Of a stretch of DNA of 64,000 nt, positions 34,485-47,211 are shown piece by piece. The notes under the pieces are model-generated. The model did no database searches. It saw nothing but the letters and a program-made list of their open reading frames with translations, and had not been told where the DNA came from. Within the stretch, counting starts at the first letter, position 1. Each line of letters begins with the position of its first letter. Source of the stretch: Pinus tabuliformis (lineage: Eukaryota; Streptophyta; Pinopsida; Pinales; Pinaceae); the NCBI GenBank assembly GCA_031772625.1, contig CM062820.1, positions 1,071,921,369-1,071,985,368 on the forward strand, given 5' to 3'. A program made the position numbers and the translations under genes.

Positions 34485-37400
34485 CTACGTTCGAATGTAG
34501 TGATACTTGTTATTTATATGCTTTTTCTTTCCATGAAACATTGGGTCTTCAAACAGCCTTATACAACTGGTGTTGTCACAATGTAGCACCATAGGGTCTG
34601 TCAGTTTTTCAAACATGTCAGACAACAACTTCCTCAACCAGACAACTTCCCTGCATACTTCACAAGTTGCAATATATTTAGCCTCAACATTACTCAAAGA
34701 AATAGATTATTTCTTTCTACTCATCTAGGATATCATGGAGGATCCCAAATTAAAAAATCCTCCAGTAGTGCTTCTACCATCCATCTCACTACCTCCCAAG
34801 TTGGAATTTGTCTATCCAATCAAGTTGACATCATTCCTCTTATCATACTTTAGGCAGTAGTTGATTTCTCCTTACAGATATCTCAATATATTCTTAGCTA
34901 TTATCCAATGATGATGCTTGGGCCCTACCTGGAACAGAATGAGAACATTCAATGCAAAATGAATGTTTGGTTGAGTATTTACCAAATACATGAGTGAGCC
35001 AATCAATTTCCTATACCTTGTCGAATCTATCGAGCTTGATTCGGAGCTTCTTGGCCTTTTCAATTTTGGGATCATAGGGGTTGTCATAGGTTTGTAATCC
35101 ATCATGGAAAACCTTTTCAACATCTCGATCGCATACTTTCCTTGACCTAGATAAATCTCATCAGGTCCTTTTCAAACTCCGAACCCCAAATAATAGTGCA
35201 TCAACCCTAGATCCTTCATATTGAATTTTTTTGTCAGTTGCTTCTTGCAATCTTGAATACGGCCTTCTACACCTATCATGAGAAGAGCATCCACATATAG
35301 AAGAATGATTACAGTCTCATCCTTCACAACCTTGATATAGATATTCAGATCAAAAGAACTCTTTGAGAAGCCCAATCTTTGTAGTATGCATCCATCCTTG
35401 CATACCATACCCTTGGTTCTTGCTTAAGGCCATACAATAACTTCTTCGACCTGCAGACATAAGTCTCTCTATATTTTACTTCAAATCCCAAGGGTTGTTC
35501 TACATAGACTTCTTCATCAATAGTGCCATTCAAGAATGTTTTCTTAACATCCATTTGACAGATGTTCCATCTCATCGATGTTGCTAAAGATACCAATTTA
35601 CGTATTGTTGTATACCTTATTGTAGGTGAAAATGTCTCTTTGTAATAATTGCCTTCCAATTGAGAGAAGCCCCTAGCCACAAATCTCACCTTATATTTAT
35701 CAATACTTCCATCTGTTGCATGTTTAATCTCATAGAGCCACTTGGAAGTTACCACTAATTTTTCTTCGGGCCTAGGTATGATCTCCCAAAATCCATTTTT
35801 CATTATTGATTGATACTCTTCATTCATGGCATCTTTCCATTATTTATGTTTAACAACCTCTTCAAAGGTACATGGTTCTACTTCAATTAACTTCTTCATA
35901 TATGTTGTATACCCTAAATATATATAGGGTTTCTTAATGTCCCTGAACTTTCCTTTGGTTTCACCATGTCCTTCTACATCTAGAAGAGTAGACTTAAACC
36001 AATTAGGCCTCTTTCTTCTTTCATTGGGACCTTCATCTTCATGATTTGATTTCTCTTCCTCCCTAGTACATTATTCCTCAAATATTGGAAGTTCTTCATC
36101 ATCAGAGTCCATCAAGAGGTCCTTTGATTTCTTGAATGCAATACCTTCATCAAAGATCACACCTCATCTTACTTTTATTTAGTGTCCTTCCTTTCTGTAT
36201 GTCCTATATGCCTTTGAAGTATTATAATACCCAACAAGTATTACGTTGATGCTTGTGGGATCCAACTTCTTTATCTTATCCTTTAGAATATGAATATAGA
36301 TAGGACAACCAAATATTCAGATATGATCGACTCTTAGTTTCTTTCCAACGAATGCTTCTTCAGGAGTCATGTTGTCTAATGATCTGTGAGGACTTCGATT
36401 TGGAACATGCACAACATACTTTGTTGCTACACCCCACATAAATCTTCACAATTCTTGATCATGTAACATGGCTCTTACATTTTCTTCAATAGATCATTCT
36501 CTCATTTAGTAACTCCATTTTGTTCGGGATTATATGGGACTATCAGATCCCTTTTAATCCCATCCTCCTTACAAAAATATATGAGTTGCTTTGAAGTGTA
36601 TTCTCCTCCATTAGCGGACCTTAGTATCTTTATTTTTCTTTCTATAAGGTTCTCTACTTCATCTTTTAAATTATTTAACTGTGTCGAATACTTCAACCTT
36701 AGACTTTAGAAAATATATCCAAGTTCTCCTTGAGTGGTAATCAATGAATGTTACACAATATAGATGACCTCCAAGAGACTTTGTAGACATAGGACCACAA
36801 ACATCATAATGAATTAAATCCAGGATTTCTTTTGATCTTGAAGCATTGCTTCCAAATGGTCTCTTAACATTTTTACCTAATGCACATCCCTTGCATACTC
36901 CTTCATGATCCTCCTTGAGTTTAGGGATTCCATTCACCACTGAATTTAGAGATGGTAAGATTTTGTAGTGAAGGTGACCAAACATCCTATGCCAAACTTC
37001 ACATGGACTTACTTCAATGTGAACCAAATCTTGGGAGAGAGAGGATCTAGCAATCTGTAGAGTATTCCTTCATGAATCCCAATGATATTTTCATTTTCGA
37101 TGTTAGAGTTTTTGTCCCATAGTACAACCTTTCTATCTATAAAATCTACTACATCTCCCTTATCTTCTAAACATGAAATATAAATTAGATTCTTTTGCAA
37201 ACCTGGAACAATAATATGTTGTTGAGATGAATATTTCCTCCATTCTCTAGCTCCAGCAAGGTTTATCCAATTCCTTTTACATGATAGATATTCTTGTCAC
37301 CAAGCTCTATAGAGTTGGAGTATTTTCCTCTTCATAAGGTCTTTAGTTTCTTTTTCTCACCTGTCATATGCCTTGATGCTCCACTATCAATTACCCAAAT

Positions 37401-37538
37401 ATTATCATCTTCAAATGTGTCAATAAGCACTGAGAATAACCCATTATCCTTTGTACAAGTCTTGGTCATACTATTCTTGATGGATAATAGGAGGTTCCAT
37501 AATGCCTTAATTCCTTGATTGAGATGACTTGTTACCAT
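34485..37538 (-). pseudogene. Copia pol remnant: protease, integrase, RT, RNase H
   Basis: Minus strand, right to left. The protease site is WVIDSGASRHMTG (37400-37360). The GAG-pre-integrase zinc region is EVWHRMFGHLH...CKGCALGK (37000-36870). Integrase follows (DLIHYDVCGPM), with its second catalytic residue changed: LRSANGGEY instead of LRSDNGGEY, near 36610. RT runs 35827-35345 (WLYEIKHATDGSIDKYKVRF, MDVKKTFLNGTIDEEVYVEQ). Its catalytic box at 35300 reads LLYVDALLMIG where YVDD is expected. The RNase H region runs 35123-34485 (RKLIGSLMYLVNTQPNIHF, MSNVEAKYIATCEVCREVVW, LHCDNTSCI). Several frameshifts separate the blocks. Both catalytic losses and the frameshifts show an inactive copy. Confidence 0.92.
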
Positions 37539-37603
37539 GGAACACTACTTCAAATACTTCTTCACGGATGTAATGATCTTCATCATGCCCTTAGCAAACC
37601 TTA

Positions 37604-37615
37604 GCTCTGATACCA
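37604..37615 (-). promoter_or_regulatory. Primer-binding site for initiator tRNA-Met (copia element 1)
   Basis: The minus strand reads TGGTATCAGAGC, directly adjoining the 5' LTR that begins at 37616. It is identical to the PBS of the gypsy element at 8776. Confidence 0.93.
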
Positions 37616-38583
37616 TGTTGAGAAATCTATAAAGCTATAGTTAGGATGATTTCTCTTAAACTTGATAATTTCTTGTGATGTATTTTTACTTTTTCTTACT
37701 TATTATCTTCTTCTCTTATTATTATGTTATTCTTATCATCAAACAACTACCAAAACAAGAAGATCAACAATACATAGGAACATAGGATATAGGTTGCAAT
37801 CTAGGGCCAAAACCTCTCCATTTGAGAGGAAAACCCACAAGTCTCTTCTCTTCTTATATATTCTTCAAATGATGAATTCCAAGACCTCTATACCAAGACT
37901 AATACCCTTCCAAGACCAATTTTGACCTCCTTTATGATGTGTTTCCTTTGTCCAAGTTAAACCCAGTCAAATCTCTTCCAGCTGCACAACCTTGACTTCC
38001 AGCTACAAAATTTCAGCCTTGACTGTAGGTATGAAATTTTCAGCCCCTGCAACAGTCGTTACCTTCACATGTGTGAGAAAATTTATGCGTTACAAGGCTT
38101 CCTTTGACCTTTGGTTGACTTTCTCTTTCTTCTAGTGCTTGAGTATGACCTAATAGACCTTCATTCGAGCTTATTTCTACAATTTTTCTAAGTTTGATCT
38201 TGCAGCAGCAAAACCCTAGCATCCTTCCTTCACACACATGAAATGGGAGAGAGAGAAATAACCCAAACACTTGTCCTTTTTCCTTCTTCCTCCATTGTTA
38301 TCCTTCTTCTTCTTCTCCTTCACTTGAATGATGAGATAATTATCAATGTCCATAGGAGGTCAAGTTCCCTCCTATATATAGTCTTCCAAGTAGACGAAAT
38401 GCCCTCATTAAGGGCGACTTCTTAGCTGCGAGGCCGACTTGATATTGGAGGGTATTTTGACACTTTTAAATAAACACATTATTCTTTTTACAAATTACAA
38501 TGTGCTTGAAATGACTCTTTTGACTTCATGACCCTAGGACAAACCCTAGAAGCACTCAATGGGTGCTTGACCTCTAAATACAC
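37616..38583 (-). repeat. 5' LTR of copia element 1, truncated outside
   Basis: It starts TGTTGAGAAATCTATAAAG and follows the partner LTR to about CTCTAAATACACGTA, where similarity stops. It carries an extra ~85-bp segment near 38400-38490 (including AGGGCGACTTCTTAGCTGCG) that is absent from the 3' LTR, so one of the two has an indel. Confidence 0.85.
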
Positions 38584-38599
38584 GTATGGGCATGCCCAG

Positions 38600-40525
38600 G
38601 CTTGCTGAAGAGAATGATAGCAAAGTACACTTGTAACACAAATGATACAAAGGATATGATATCTGATGCCTTAGTTGGAGAATGGAATGCCAGTCACAAT
38701 GGCAAACTGAGAATGTCAGTCTGGATGTTGGAAGACATTGAGTGAGATATAATTAGTGATATATTGAGAGTAAAGTCCCTCACATTTGCCTCTGACCACA
38801 ATGCATCTTGATTGTGCCATGTTGCATAGGGACAACCATGACTTATAATTCATAATTATTTTGCAAGTTATGTATGTATGAAGTATGTTTTTGATGCTAT
38901 TTGTTATTTCATAATTATCATTTATTTTATAAAATAAATGTGAAAAAATAAATATGTTTAATAGTAATAAATATAAAAATTAATGTTTTTTTCTTTTTAC
39001 AGTGTGGGAACGCTTATCATAACTTAGTTGTCAAACTAGTAGTGAGGACAATTATCTCTAGCTAATATCCATGAATGCAGGCTCATCACCTTTATTCAAG
39101 GAAAATCATGCTACCTAGAATAACCAGTTGGTGGTCTGTAAGGGGGCAGTTGGTGGTCTGTAAGGGGGCATGCTTTCGCTCCTGCCAATGTCTTTGGGTC
39201 TTGGGCCATTAATATATTCCCTTAAATCCAAAGAAAACTAAGTCTTACCTAAACAAAAACAATTCTACAAGATAGTCTAGGCCCAAAATATACAAATTAA
39301 TGTTATTTGTTATTTGATAATTATTATTTCAATTTTGTATCAAGTAATTTTGAAAAAATAAACATAAAAATTAATTCTATTTTTTATTTGATAATTATTA
39401 TTTTAATTTTGTATCATACCAAAAATAATTATATAAAAAGAAATAAACATATTTAGTAATCACAAACATCTTAATTTAAATATTTAAAAAGATTAATATT
39501 AAAAATTCCCCACATTAATAAGGAGTTAGAAAGACAACAATATTGCACCATCAAATCTTTAATTCCAGATCACAAGATCTAAATTTCTAATAACAAAAAT
39601 GATTATTTTACTACTTTCCAAAGACAATGCCTATAATGTAATTACAATCACTTCTCCGTTATTAATAATCCTCCATTGGGTACAACAAAAAGTATGCCTC
39701 TATGGTTTGAATTTGGTTCATCTTTACTACAATGACTTTAAATTATTGCTATATATGATCTCTCTTCATAATTTTTTATAAACTCCCACAATTGGTTCAT
39801 CTTTACTACAATGACTTTAAATTATTACTATATATGATCTCTCTTCATAATTTTTTATAAACTCCCACAATGTCTTACGTTATGATTATATTTAATTTTA
39901 ATGCTCTCCTTGCCCCTTTATCTCCGATTCATTATTACCAGTCACAAAGCACTTTTAGCCTTCCAATATGCACTCGGTCAACGTCAAGCACTTTTAGAAA
40001 TTGTTTGTTGTTTGTTTTTAATGTGAAAAACAAAGAATCACAAACTAACTAGGATATTTTTTTTGTGGTGTAGATATGAAAATTAGAAAAATCAAGGAAG
40101 TTTTTTTTAGAAATTATAAAAGAGAATTTTTGTCAATAAATTTCGAATCATCTAATGTATGGTTTATCATCAAAATAATAATAAAAATCAAATCAAATCA
40201 TGACACGCGCTTAAATAGAAAACAATATAAATGTTCACTCATTCATATAATTGGAAAAACGGTTTATCGTAATCCTTTCCTGAAAAAGTTTTCCGTACTT
40301 TTTTACACACGCGTGAGTGAACAGCAGTGAATAATGACATAACGATTATTTCTCCACAGGTGTACATATAAATTCTAAATAATTCTCTGGTCTGTGGAAT
40401 AATGGTGTACATATAAATGCTAAATAATTCTCTGGTCTGTGGAATAATTTTGTACGTTGCAATCTAATCTCTAACTTACTAGGAGTTGTCGCTTTCCTGC
40501 AATCCAGTCATAAGAGCTTTCCTGC
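38600..40525 (+). repeat. Dispersed repeat, copy A (inverted partner at 53460-54720)
   Basis: Matching points with the reverse complement of 53460-54720 stay in order. They are ATATAATTAGTGATAT (about 38747; partner 54630), TATGGTTTGAATTTGGTTCA (39700; 54130), ATTCATTATTACCAGTCACA (39927; 53860), TTGTTTGTTTTTAATGTGAA (40010; 53775) and TGGAATAATTTTGTACGTTG (40438; 53548). Copy A also holds a 77-bp tandem duplication (39716-39870) and a 44-bp one (40360-40447). The short plus-strand frames 39870-40052 and 40076-40330 are not conserved as proteins. Confidence 0.75.
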
Positions 40526-42170
40526 AATCCACTCAATAATGCTTATGAAAGTAAATCTAACCTTTTTCACTCTCATTCTAAAGCATATTCATCTGCAGCT
40601 ATCTAGCTTTATGTGCAATCATTGTATGTATCTATCTTACTTAGAGTTTTGCTATATGACATTCTTCCAACATGATCCAGTTCTATCTCATTGTATATCC
40701 ACTCAAGTCTTTCTTATATGTTTTACATTGTAGCTCTTTATATTGACTTAATATAATCTATATCGCTTTTTCTTCCGGAAAAAAAAAAAACCTTTTTCAC
40801 TCTCACTCATGAACAACTACCGTAATTCATTTATGTGGATTGGATTCCATTTATGTAACCTACATGACTTTTCAACATACTTTTAGAAAAGTCAGATTAC
40901 AACTACGCTGGTGGGTCCAAAACTTGTGGATTACATGACTTTGCTACATATTTTTAGAAAAGTCAGATTACAATTATACTGGTGAGTTCGACACACGTCC
41001 ACAAATGAAATTTCATGTGATTTATGCCAAAAAAATCTCTCATAAAATCAAATTACAACTAAATTCAGATTAATCACAAATTATATAACTCGGATATTTT
41101 TTTATTTTTACAATAGAATATTGTTTCACTTTCACTTTGTTTGTCTCTCTAATCCATGGTTTTTAAATCTCTATTTTTGGTTCTTAAGCACATTCAATTT
41201 GTGATATTTTTTGGTTTTGTGATATTTGTAATCTTCTTTTTCATCAACGGAAAAATTTGATACCATAGTTTGAATTGATCGATTTTTTCGGTTGAGAATT
41301 TTGAGTTTTCGATGAAAAGTCAGCCAGAATCTAATCTTGGATTTCCCAAAATTCTCCGCGATAATAGTTTCTTGTTTCTCTGTTATAATAATTTTTTTCG
41401 ATGAAAAATCATTGGGCGAAAAAAAAAGGTTACACAGAACAACCTCAATCTGTCATTACATTTTGAAATAAAACTGTCAACTTCATATTCTGAATTTCAC
41501 TGATTCATTTCCGCGGCAACTTTTTTAATGAGATAAAAAAAAAAATCAAACATGTTTTCTATTAATGAAAAGCAACATACTTTTCATTAATGAAAAGCAA
41601 TTTACGTATTTATGATAAACATGATATATCACATGCTGGTCCATTCCAAAAAAAAAAGCTATGGATATATCTCCATATTGAGAGAAAAACATATGCCTTA
41701 TATCAGATTGACATCAAGTAATCAGAGATAAGGCCGAAAAGACTATACCATCTTCGTCCCTGGTACCATAACCATGAGAGGGATCATGTCAGATCTTAGA
41801 TGAGAGGGATCATGTCAGAACTAATATAAGTCTTATAGTGAATCTCCCTTGTCGGCATAGAGAGACCCTTTTTAGTGTTGTGTTCTCTGTGCACATGGGC
41901 GAAGGAAAGTAGTTGGACTAAGCCCTTAAGCGTGGAGGCGTGAAAGATGATTTATCATTGTCTAATCAATCGTGACCCGTGAGTCGCCAAATACATACAC
42001 TGAATCTATATGAAGCCACCTAACACACACAATAAAACCCATATAGCTATGAATTTGACCCTAATCCCCCGTTCCAGCAAAATTGATAATGAACATTCGA
42101 GGATAAAGCAATATGAACACCACAACCACAAACCATAAAATGTGCAGCTGCAACAAAAATTCCATCTCGA
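40526..42170. other. Unassigned DNA with small duplications
   Basis: Contains a ~62-bp imperfect duplication near 40868-40990 (shared word TTTTTAGAAAAGTCAGATTA). It also has a perfect 18-bp palindrome, CTTTTCATTAATGAAAAG, near 41580, and a repeated GAGAGGGATCATGTCAGA near 41776 and 41801. No gene is recognised. Confidence 0.45.
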
Positions 42171-42173
42171 TAT

Positions 42174-42365
42174 AAAGCCAAAAGGTCTATAGCTTTAATT
42201 CTTTTAGCCTTTATATTTCAAACCTCCCAACCATATTCTTTGTAAAAAGCACATATGTTGTTGCTAATTAAAGCCAAAAGGTCTATAGCTTTAATTCTTC
42301 TAGCCTTTATATTTCAAACCTCCCAACCATATTCTTTGTAAAAAGCACATATGTTGTTGCTAATT
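42174..42365. repeat. Near-perfect 96-bp tandem duplication
   Basis: The unit from AAAGCCAAAAGGTCTATAGC to GTTGTTGCTAATT occurs at 42174-42269 and 42270-42365 with only one difference seen (CTTTTAGCC versus CTTCTAGCC). It lies at the 3' side of the LINE remnant. The high identity makes it one of the youngest events in the window. Confidence 0.92.
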
Positions 42366-42379
42366 TTGCCAATGTGGAA

Positions 42380-43640
42380 AGGGAAATCTTCAAAAATAGT
42401 TGTGTTTCTACCTCGCCAAATACCCTAAAAAATGAAGAAAGTAGAGTCTTGTCCTCCAAATGTGACATCCACATCTTGAAGCATTATTCAATAATCTAGA
42501 AGTACGAGCATGCATTAATCCTTATGCTCTATAAAACTCTAACCCAAATGGCAATGACAAAAGGGCACTAGATGAATAAGTGTAAAACATTTTCAATAGA
42601 ACCCTAATATAAATAGCACCTATCATGACCATAAAACCCCCTCTTGCAAAAATTCTCCCAAGCGTGAACCTTATTCTTCCACACAAGCCATCTGAATAGT
42701 TTTATTTTTAGAGGCATATGCGAGGACCAAACTTTCCTAAACCAACATATCTTTGATTGTGCCTAAAGGAAATTAAGTAATGTAACAGTAGATCTCCTGC
42801 GCCCAGATTTGACCCTGGACAAGACTACCATTCCAACTGAGTTTATCATTGAATTTCCCAACTGAAATACCCACTAGCATTAATTGTGCAATGTATTTAT
42901 CCCATATATTAGCGTAATCACCATTTAATCCGATTTCCACAACACACTTCCAGGTGGGATAGAGCTGTAAATAATTTGAATCATCTTGTATTTGGTTGAT
43001 ATAAAGAATAACCCTGCCATGAAGATGTTGTATGATCTCATTCGACAAAGTGTGATCACCTTGAAAACCATGAATGGGATCAATCCCGACTTCAACCGTT
43101 GCACCAGAGCCTATCTCCCAGCAAATGTTTCCAATAAGCCATTGCTTAATTTTCATAAATCCCTTCCAAATATAGGATCCATTCTTTATATTCCCTGCCC
43201 CAAGATTTAACCAATCATGTAAAGATAGGTTTTTTAAATAATTCTCCTTAGCTCTCGCCTGCCATAAACCAGAGCCAAATATGGCATGCATGAAACTTTT
43301 TGTCAGAAGAGCCCAACCGAAAGTTTCGGTGGTTTTTAAACCCCATCCACCCATCTCCTTCTGCTTGGTGATTTATTCCAATGGCATAAGATGATACTTT
43401 TGTTCACCCTTTGCACCAAACCATAGGAAGTTTGCAATAATGGTGTTTATTATTTTAATGATAAATTTGGGGAGCAAGTATAAATGCATCCAATAAACCA
43501 AAATATTATGAAAAATCAACTGAGCAAGAATCAATCTGCCACCAATCGATGAGTATCTATGAGCCTAAGTAGAAAATATGCATACAATCTGCAATCAATG
43601 TCATTTTCATACATTGATTAACATATAAAAGGCGAAAAAT
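42380..43640 (-). pseudogene. LINE ORF2 C-terminal remnant with zf-RVT domain
   Basis: The minus strand from about 43560 reads QLIFHNILVYWMHLYLLPKF and, after a gap, the 193-codon frame 43354-42773. That frame contains GGWGLKTTETFGWALLTKSF, GSGLWQARAKENYL, GSYIWKGFMKIKQWLIGNIC and WEIGSGATVEVGIDPIHGF, all typical of plant LINE post-RT regions. Downstream, 42750-42590 reads SHMPLKIKLFRWLVWKNKVH and FCKRGFYGHDRCYLYYGS in approximate frame, the zf-RVT region. The RT catalytic core lies beyond the remnant and is missing. The longest block is open for 193 codons, so decay is moderate. Confidence 0.85.
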
Positions 43641-43679
43641 GAGGTCAAATGGTGTATATCAACCACATTTACTAAAGTG

Positions 43680-45880
43680 GTTGTGCTAGTTGACGGTTGA
43701 CGTGTGTGGGGTGGATTTGTTAACCATCGTTGACAATGGTTGAATAAGGGTGAGGAGTTTGATCATGGTTGATGAGGCTCACCAATATTGAAGACGATTA
43801 CCCAAGGCTGACTGAGTTTGGCCATGGAAAACCATTAATGTAACAATGTATTAATGTTACATCGATTTAACAATGTTACATTATTGTTCACCATTGTTAC
43901 ATTTTTAATTAATGTTACAAAAGTGGTTGCATTAATGGTTGAAGTTAGTTGACAAGGTTGACCATTGTTTGTCAAGTCAGTTCATGGTTGACGTATGTTG
44001 ACCATGATTGATAATGATTACCATGGTTTACAAGGGATTAAGAGGAAAGATTATGTTCGACCTTGATTTACCATGGTGGACCATTGTTACATGGTTACAA
44101 TAATGTTACATTAATGTTGACCATAGTTGATGTTACATTAATGTTACAAAAATGGTTAAATTAATGATTTAACTAGGTTGATGGGATTGACCACAGTTAA
44201 TGAGGTTGACCATGGATAAAGAGGGTCAACCATAGTTTGTCAAGGTAGACAATGGTTGACCTCAGTTGAACATGGTTGACAATAATTACCATGTTAGACT
44301 TTAAGCTTTTGTGGTTGTTTTTCGGTGTAGTATGATCCGTATTATCCACAGTATTATATTCATCATGTTGACATTTCGAACCCCAAAGGGGGTCCATCAT
44401 CAGGACCAAAAAATGGTAGATGATGGACCCCATTTGGGGTTCGAAACGTTGACATGATGAATATAATACTGTGGATAATCCATAACATACTTCACCAATA
44501 ATTACCATGATTGACCTTGGTTTACCATGGGCGACAAGGATGATCGAGGATGAAGAGTTTTGACTATGGATGAACATGGTTGTCTGATTTTGATTATAGT
44601 CAACCATAAATATAATAATGTACTTATGTTACATTTATCTAGAAATGTAAAATTAATGTTGTTAGTTGTTACATTATCACATTAATGTTAACCATGGTAG
44701 ATCATTGTTAACTGTGGTTGGCAATGATTGATGTTACATTAATGTTACAAAAATGGTTGACCATTATTGACCATGGTCAACCACATTTAAAAATATGGTT
44801 GACTATAGTTGACCACGGTAGACCATGGTCAACCATATTCATTAAAATGGTTGGACCATATTTGACATCAGTTGACTAGGGCTTTCCAAATTATTTATGG
44901 TGTATGATGGTTGACTATTGCTAACTACACTTGATTGTGATTGAATTTGGTTAACCATGGTCAACACATGGTTGATTAAGGTTGTTTAAGGTTGACCCTT
45001 ATTGACTGTGGATTATCATGTTTGACAATGGCTAAAGAGGATCAATCATGGTTGACAATGACTAACCATGGTTGACAAGGTTGATGAGGACTGACCATGG
45101 TAGACCAAGAATTGATGAGGATTGATCATAGGTGACCATGGTAGGTCACTGGTGAGAAGGATTGATATGATAACTTATGGTTAACTATGGTTGACCATTA
45201 ATGATCATATTAACTATGGTTTACCATTGTTGAGCTAGATGACTACAATTGAACTTATTGTCCATGTTTGACCATGGTTAGCTTGTTCAACCATAAATAA
45301 GCTTATAAGAGCATGGATTACTATGGTCGAGTATGGTTGAATATGGTTGACCATGGTTGGAAATGTTTTCCAATAGAGGAATATGGTTGACCATGTTTAA
45401 TATGCTTAATAAAGTGGTTGGCCATGGATGCCCATCGAAGATCATGGTGGCCATGGTTGATTATGGTGACCATGTTTCACCATACTTTTCTATAATTTTT
45501 CCATGGTTAACCATACTTTTCTATGATAGACATGTTGACAATGGTTGACCATGTTCAACCATAGAGATCTTGGTTGATCATGTTCAAGCATTCTAGCCAT
45601 GTCCAAATATGGTTAGCCATTAGGAGTGGGTAGAGCATGGGTTGTTCTAGGTTGACTATGGTTGAGCATATATGACATGGTTGATCATGGTTGACCAAGG
45701 ATGGACATGGTTGACTATGGCTAACTAAGTTGGTGTATGGGTGACAATGAGTGACAATGTTTGAACATGTTGGCAATGTTTGACCATGTATAACTATGTT
45801 AACCATGTATTACCATGGTGAACATGGTTAACCATAGTTGAGTTGATTTAACCATTGTTGAATATGGTTGCATTTTGAGA
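43680..45880. repeat. CCATGG-centred minisatellite array 1
   Basis: About 2.2 kb dominated by variants of GGTTGACCATGGTTGACAAT, with the self-complementary core ACCATGGT. A second word, TTACATTAATGTTACA, is interspersed at 43840-44760. Units vary in length (roughly 10-24 bp) and sequence, so this is an old array. Its strand sense is opposite to array 2 (59113-61870), which reads CATGGTCAACC. Open frames inside (such as 45357-45548 and 45555-45806) are translations of the repeat. Confidence 0.88.
44322..44498. repeat. Foldback hairpin, 63-bp stem with 17-nt loop
   Basis: 44339-44401 and 44419-44481 are reverse complements with only a handful of mismatches. Pairing continues more loosely to 44322 and 44498 (TCGGTGTAGTATG against CATACTTCACCAA). 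The centre is the 17-nt AGGACCAAAAAATGGTA. The hairpin interrupts the minisatellite and shares none of its words, so it is a separate insertion. It resembles a snapback MITE. The open frame 44197-44607 runs through both arms and is an artefact. Confidence 0.88.
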
Positions 45881-46347
45881 GTTATATTAAAAATTAAATA
45901 TTGAAAACGCTTAAACATTAAACACACCATAAACCTTATTAAATTCAAATATAAAACTTCATTAGTATATCTTAATATTAATATTTTTGATAAAACTTAT
46001 TAATATTAATAATAGCCAAGTTTTTATTAATCCTTTTTAAAATTAAATCTTATTATGAAACCTTATTAAACATAATATCATATTAATAAGACCTTATTGA
46101 CCTTATTAATTAACCTTAATATTAATGGTATTAATAAACGTTTTTAAACCTTATTAATGTTAATATTATTAAACAATTTTAAAACTTTATTATGATTGAG
46201 TAAGGTTGACTATGATTTATTAATGTCAACCATGGTTGACTATAGTTGAATATGATCGACTAAGGTTGAATGAGGATGACTGTAGGTAAACAAATTTGAA
46301 TATATTTGAATATGGCTGAATATTTAAACATTTACTATAAATTTTAA
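45881..46347. other. AT-rich spacer with scattered array-1 words
   Basis: TTATTAATATTAATA-type sequence to about 46190, then a few more GTTGACTATG words up to the copia LTR. No gene is seen. Confidence 0.5.
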
Positions 46348-47211
46348 TGTAGAAATTTGATAGAAATTGCAACTACTCAATATTTCAAACTAAAAAATAA
46401 GAGACACAATTCTACTCTATTGATATGTGGAATGGAAATCACAATTTAGAACAACATGCATAGACATGCAACAAGAAAAATCACAAGTATAAAGTGATTT
46501 TTAAGGGAACCCAACTGGGAAAAAAACCCTCAAGCCTCTTTTCCTTAATCAGTTGAATAGAGAAACTATTACAATTGCCTACTCTAGCTCTGAGCACAAC
46601 CTACAAAAGAATAATTGTTCTCTCTGTTGAATCAGAAACTATGGAAAAATACTTAACTAATTATTTTCTCATCTATCCTCCTATTTCCTTGTGCAATTCT
46701 TGAGGAAATTAGCCCCTAAAATATAGGAATTTCCTCCAATTTTCTTATGCAATTCCCAAGGATGGATCACCTGACCTCATGCAACAACTATATACTCAAA
46801 CTACCATACAACTCATGTTACAATGCCTTGTCATCTCCACTTCAGCTGAGGAATTTGAATTCCTTTCATGCATTAGCTATTTTGGGTTGATTGATCGATT
46901 AACTAACAAATCTCCGAGTTAGATTGTTGTCCCACTGCACAACTGACCTTTAGCTAACTCTATCAATAGTTAGAGGTCAGTTAACTAAATACAACTAAAA
47001 ATAACTTAACTAGATTGCTAAAATTTAGCGATAAACACATGCATAATTGAACTCCAAGCCCCTAACTCGAATTTATTGAGCCAACTGAGTGAAAATAGCT
47101 CCATCGCACTAGTTAATTGCCTCTGAGTTGCCCTGTTGATGTCGAATTTTTATTTACTCAATTTGACTAAGGCTAAAGTCAAATTGAGCCTTTCTTGCTA
47201 CATTTTTAACA
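46348..47211 (-). repeat. 3' LTR of copia element 2
   Basis: It starts TGTAGAAATTTGATAG and ends CATTTTTAACA on the plus strand, about 864 bp. The right edge is set by the adjoining polypurine tract (CTCCCTCTTGG, 47212-47222). The left edge is inferred from the TG dinucleotide and the change from array DNA, because no partner LTR is in the window. Confidence 0.65.

Larger units (their letters stand above)
32902..38583 (-). mobile_element. Ty1/copia LTR retrotransposon, gag-deleted, outer 5' LTR end missing
   Basis: The minus-strand element has LTRs at 32902-33911 (3') and 37616-38583 (5'), a PBS and a pol remnant in the copia order protease, integrase, RT, RNase H. Between PBS and protease there is room for only ~20 codons plus the short MVTSHLNQGIKALW segment, so most of gag is deleted. 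The 5' LTR loses similarity to its partner near 38583, about 140 bp short of the expected end, and a dispersed repeat begins there. The target duplication therefore cannot be tested. Confidence 0.92.

Noticed and set aside
44197-44607. 136-codon minus-strand frame
   Set aside because: It runs through both arms and the loop of a hairpin and into array DNA; the open frame is accidental.
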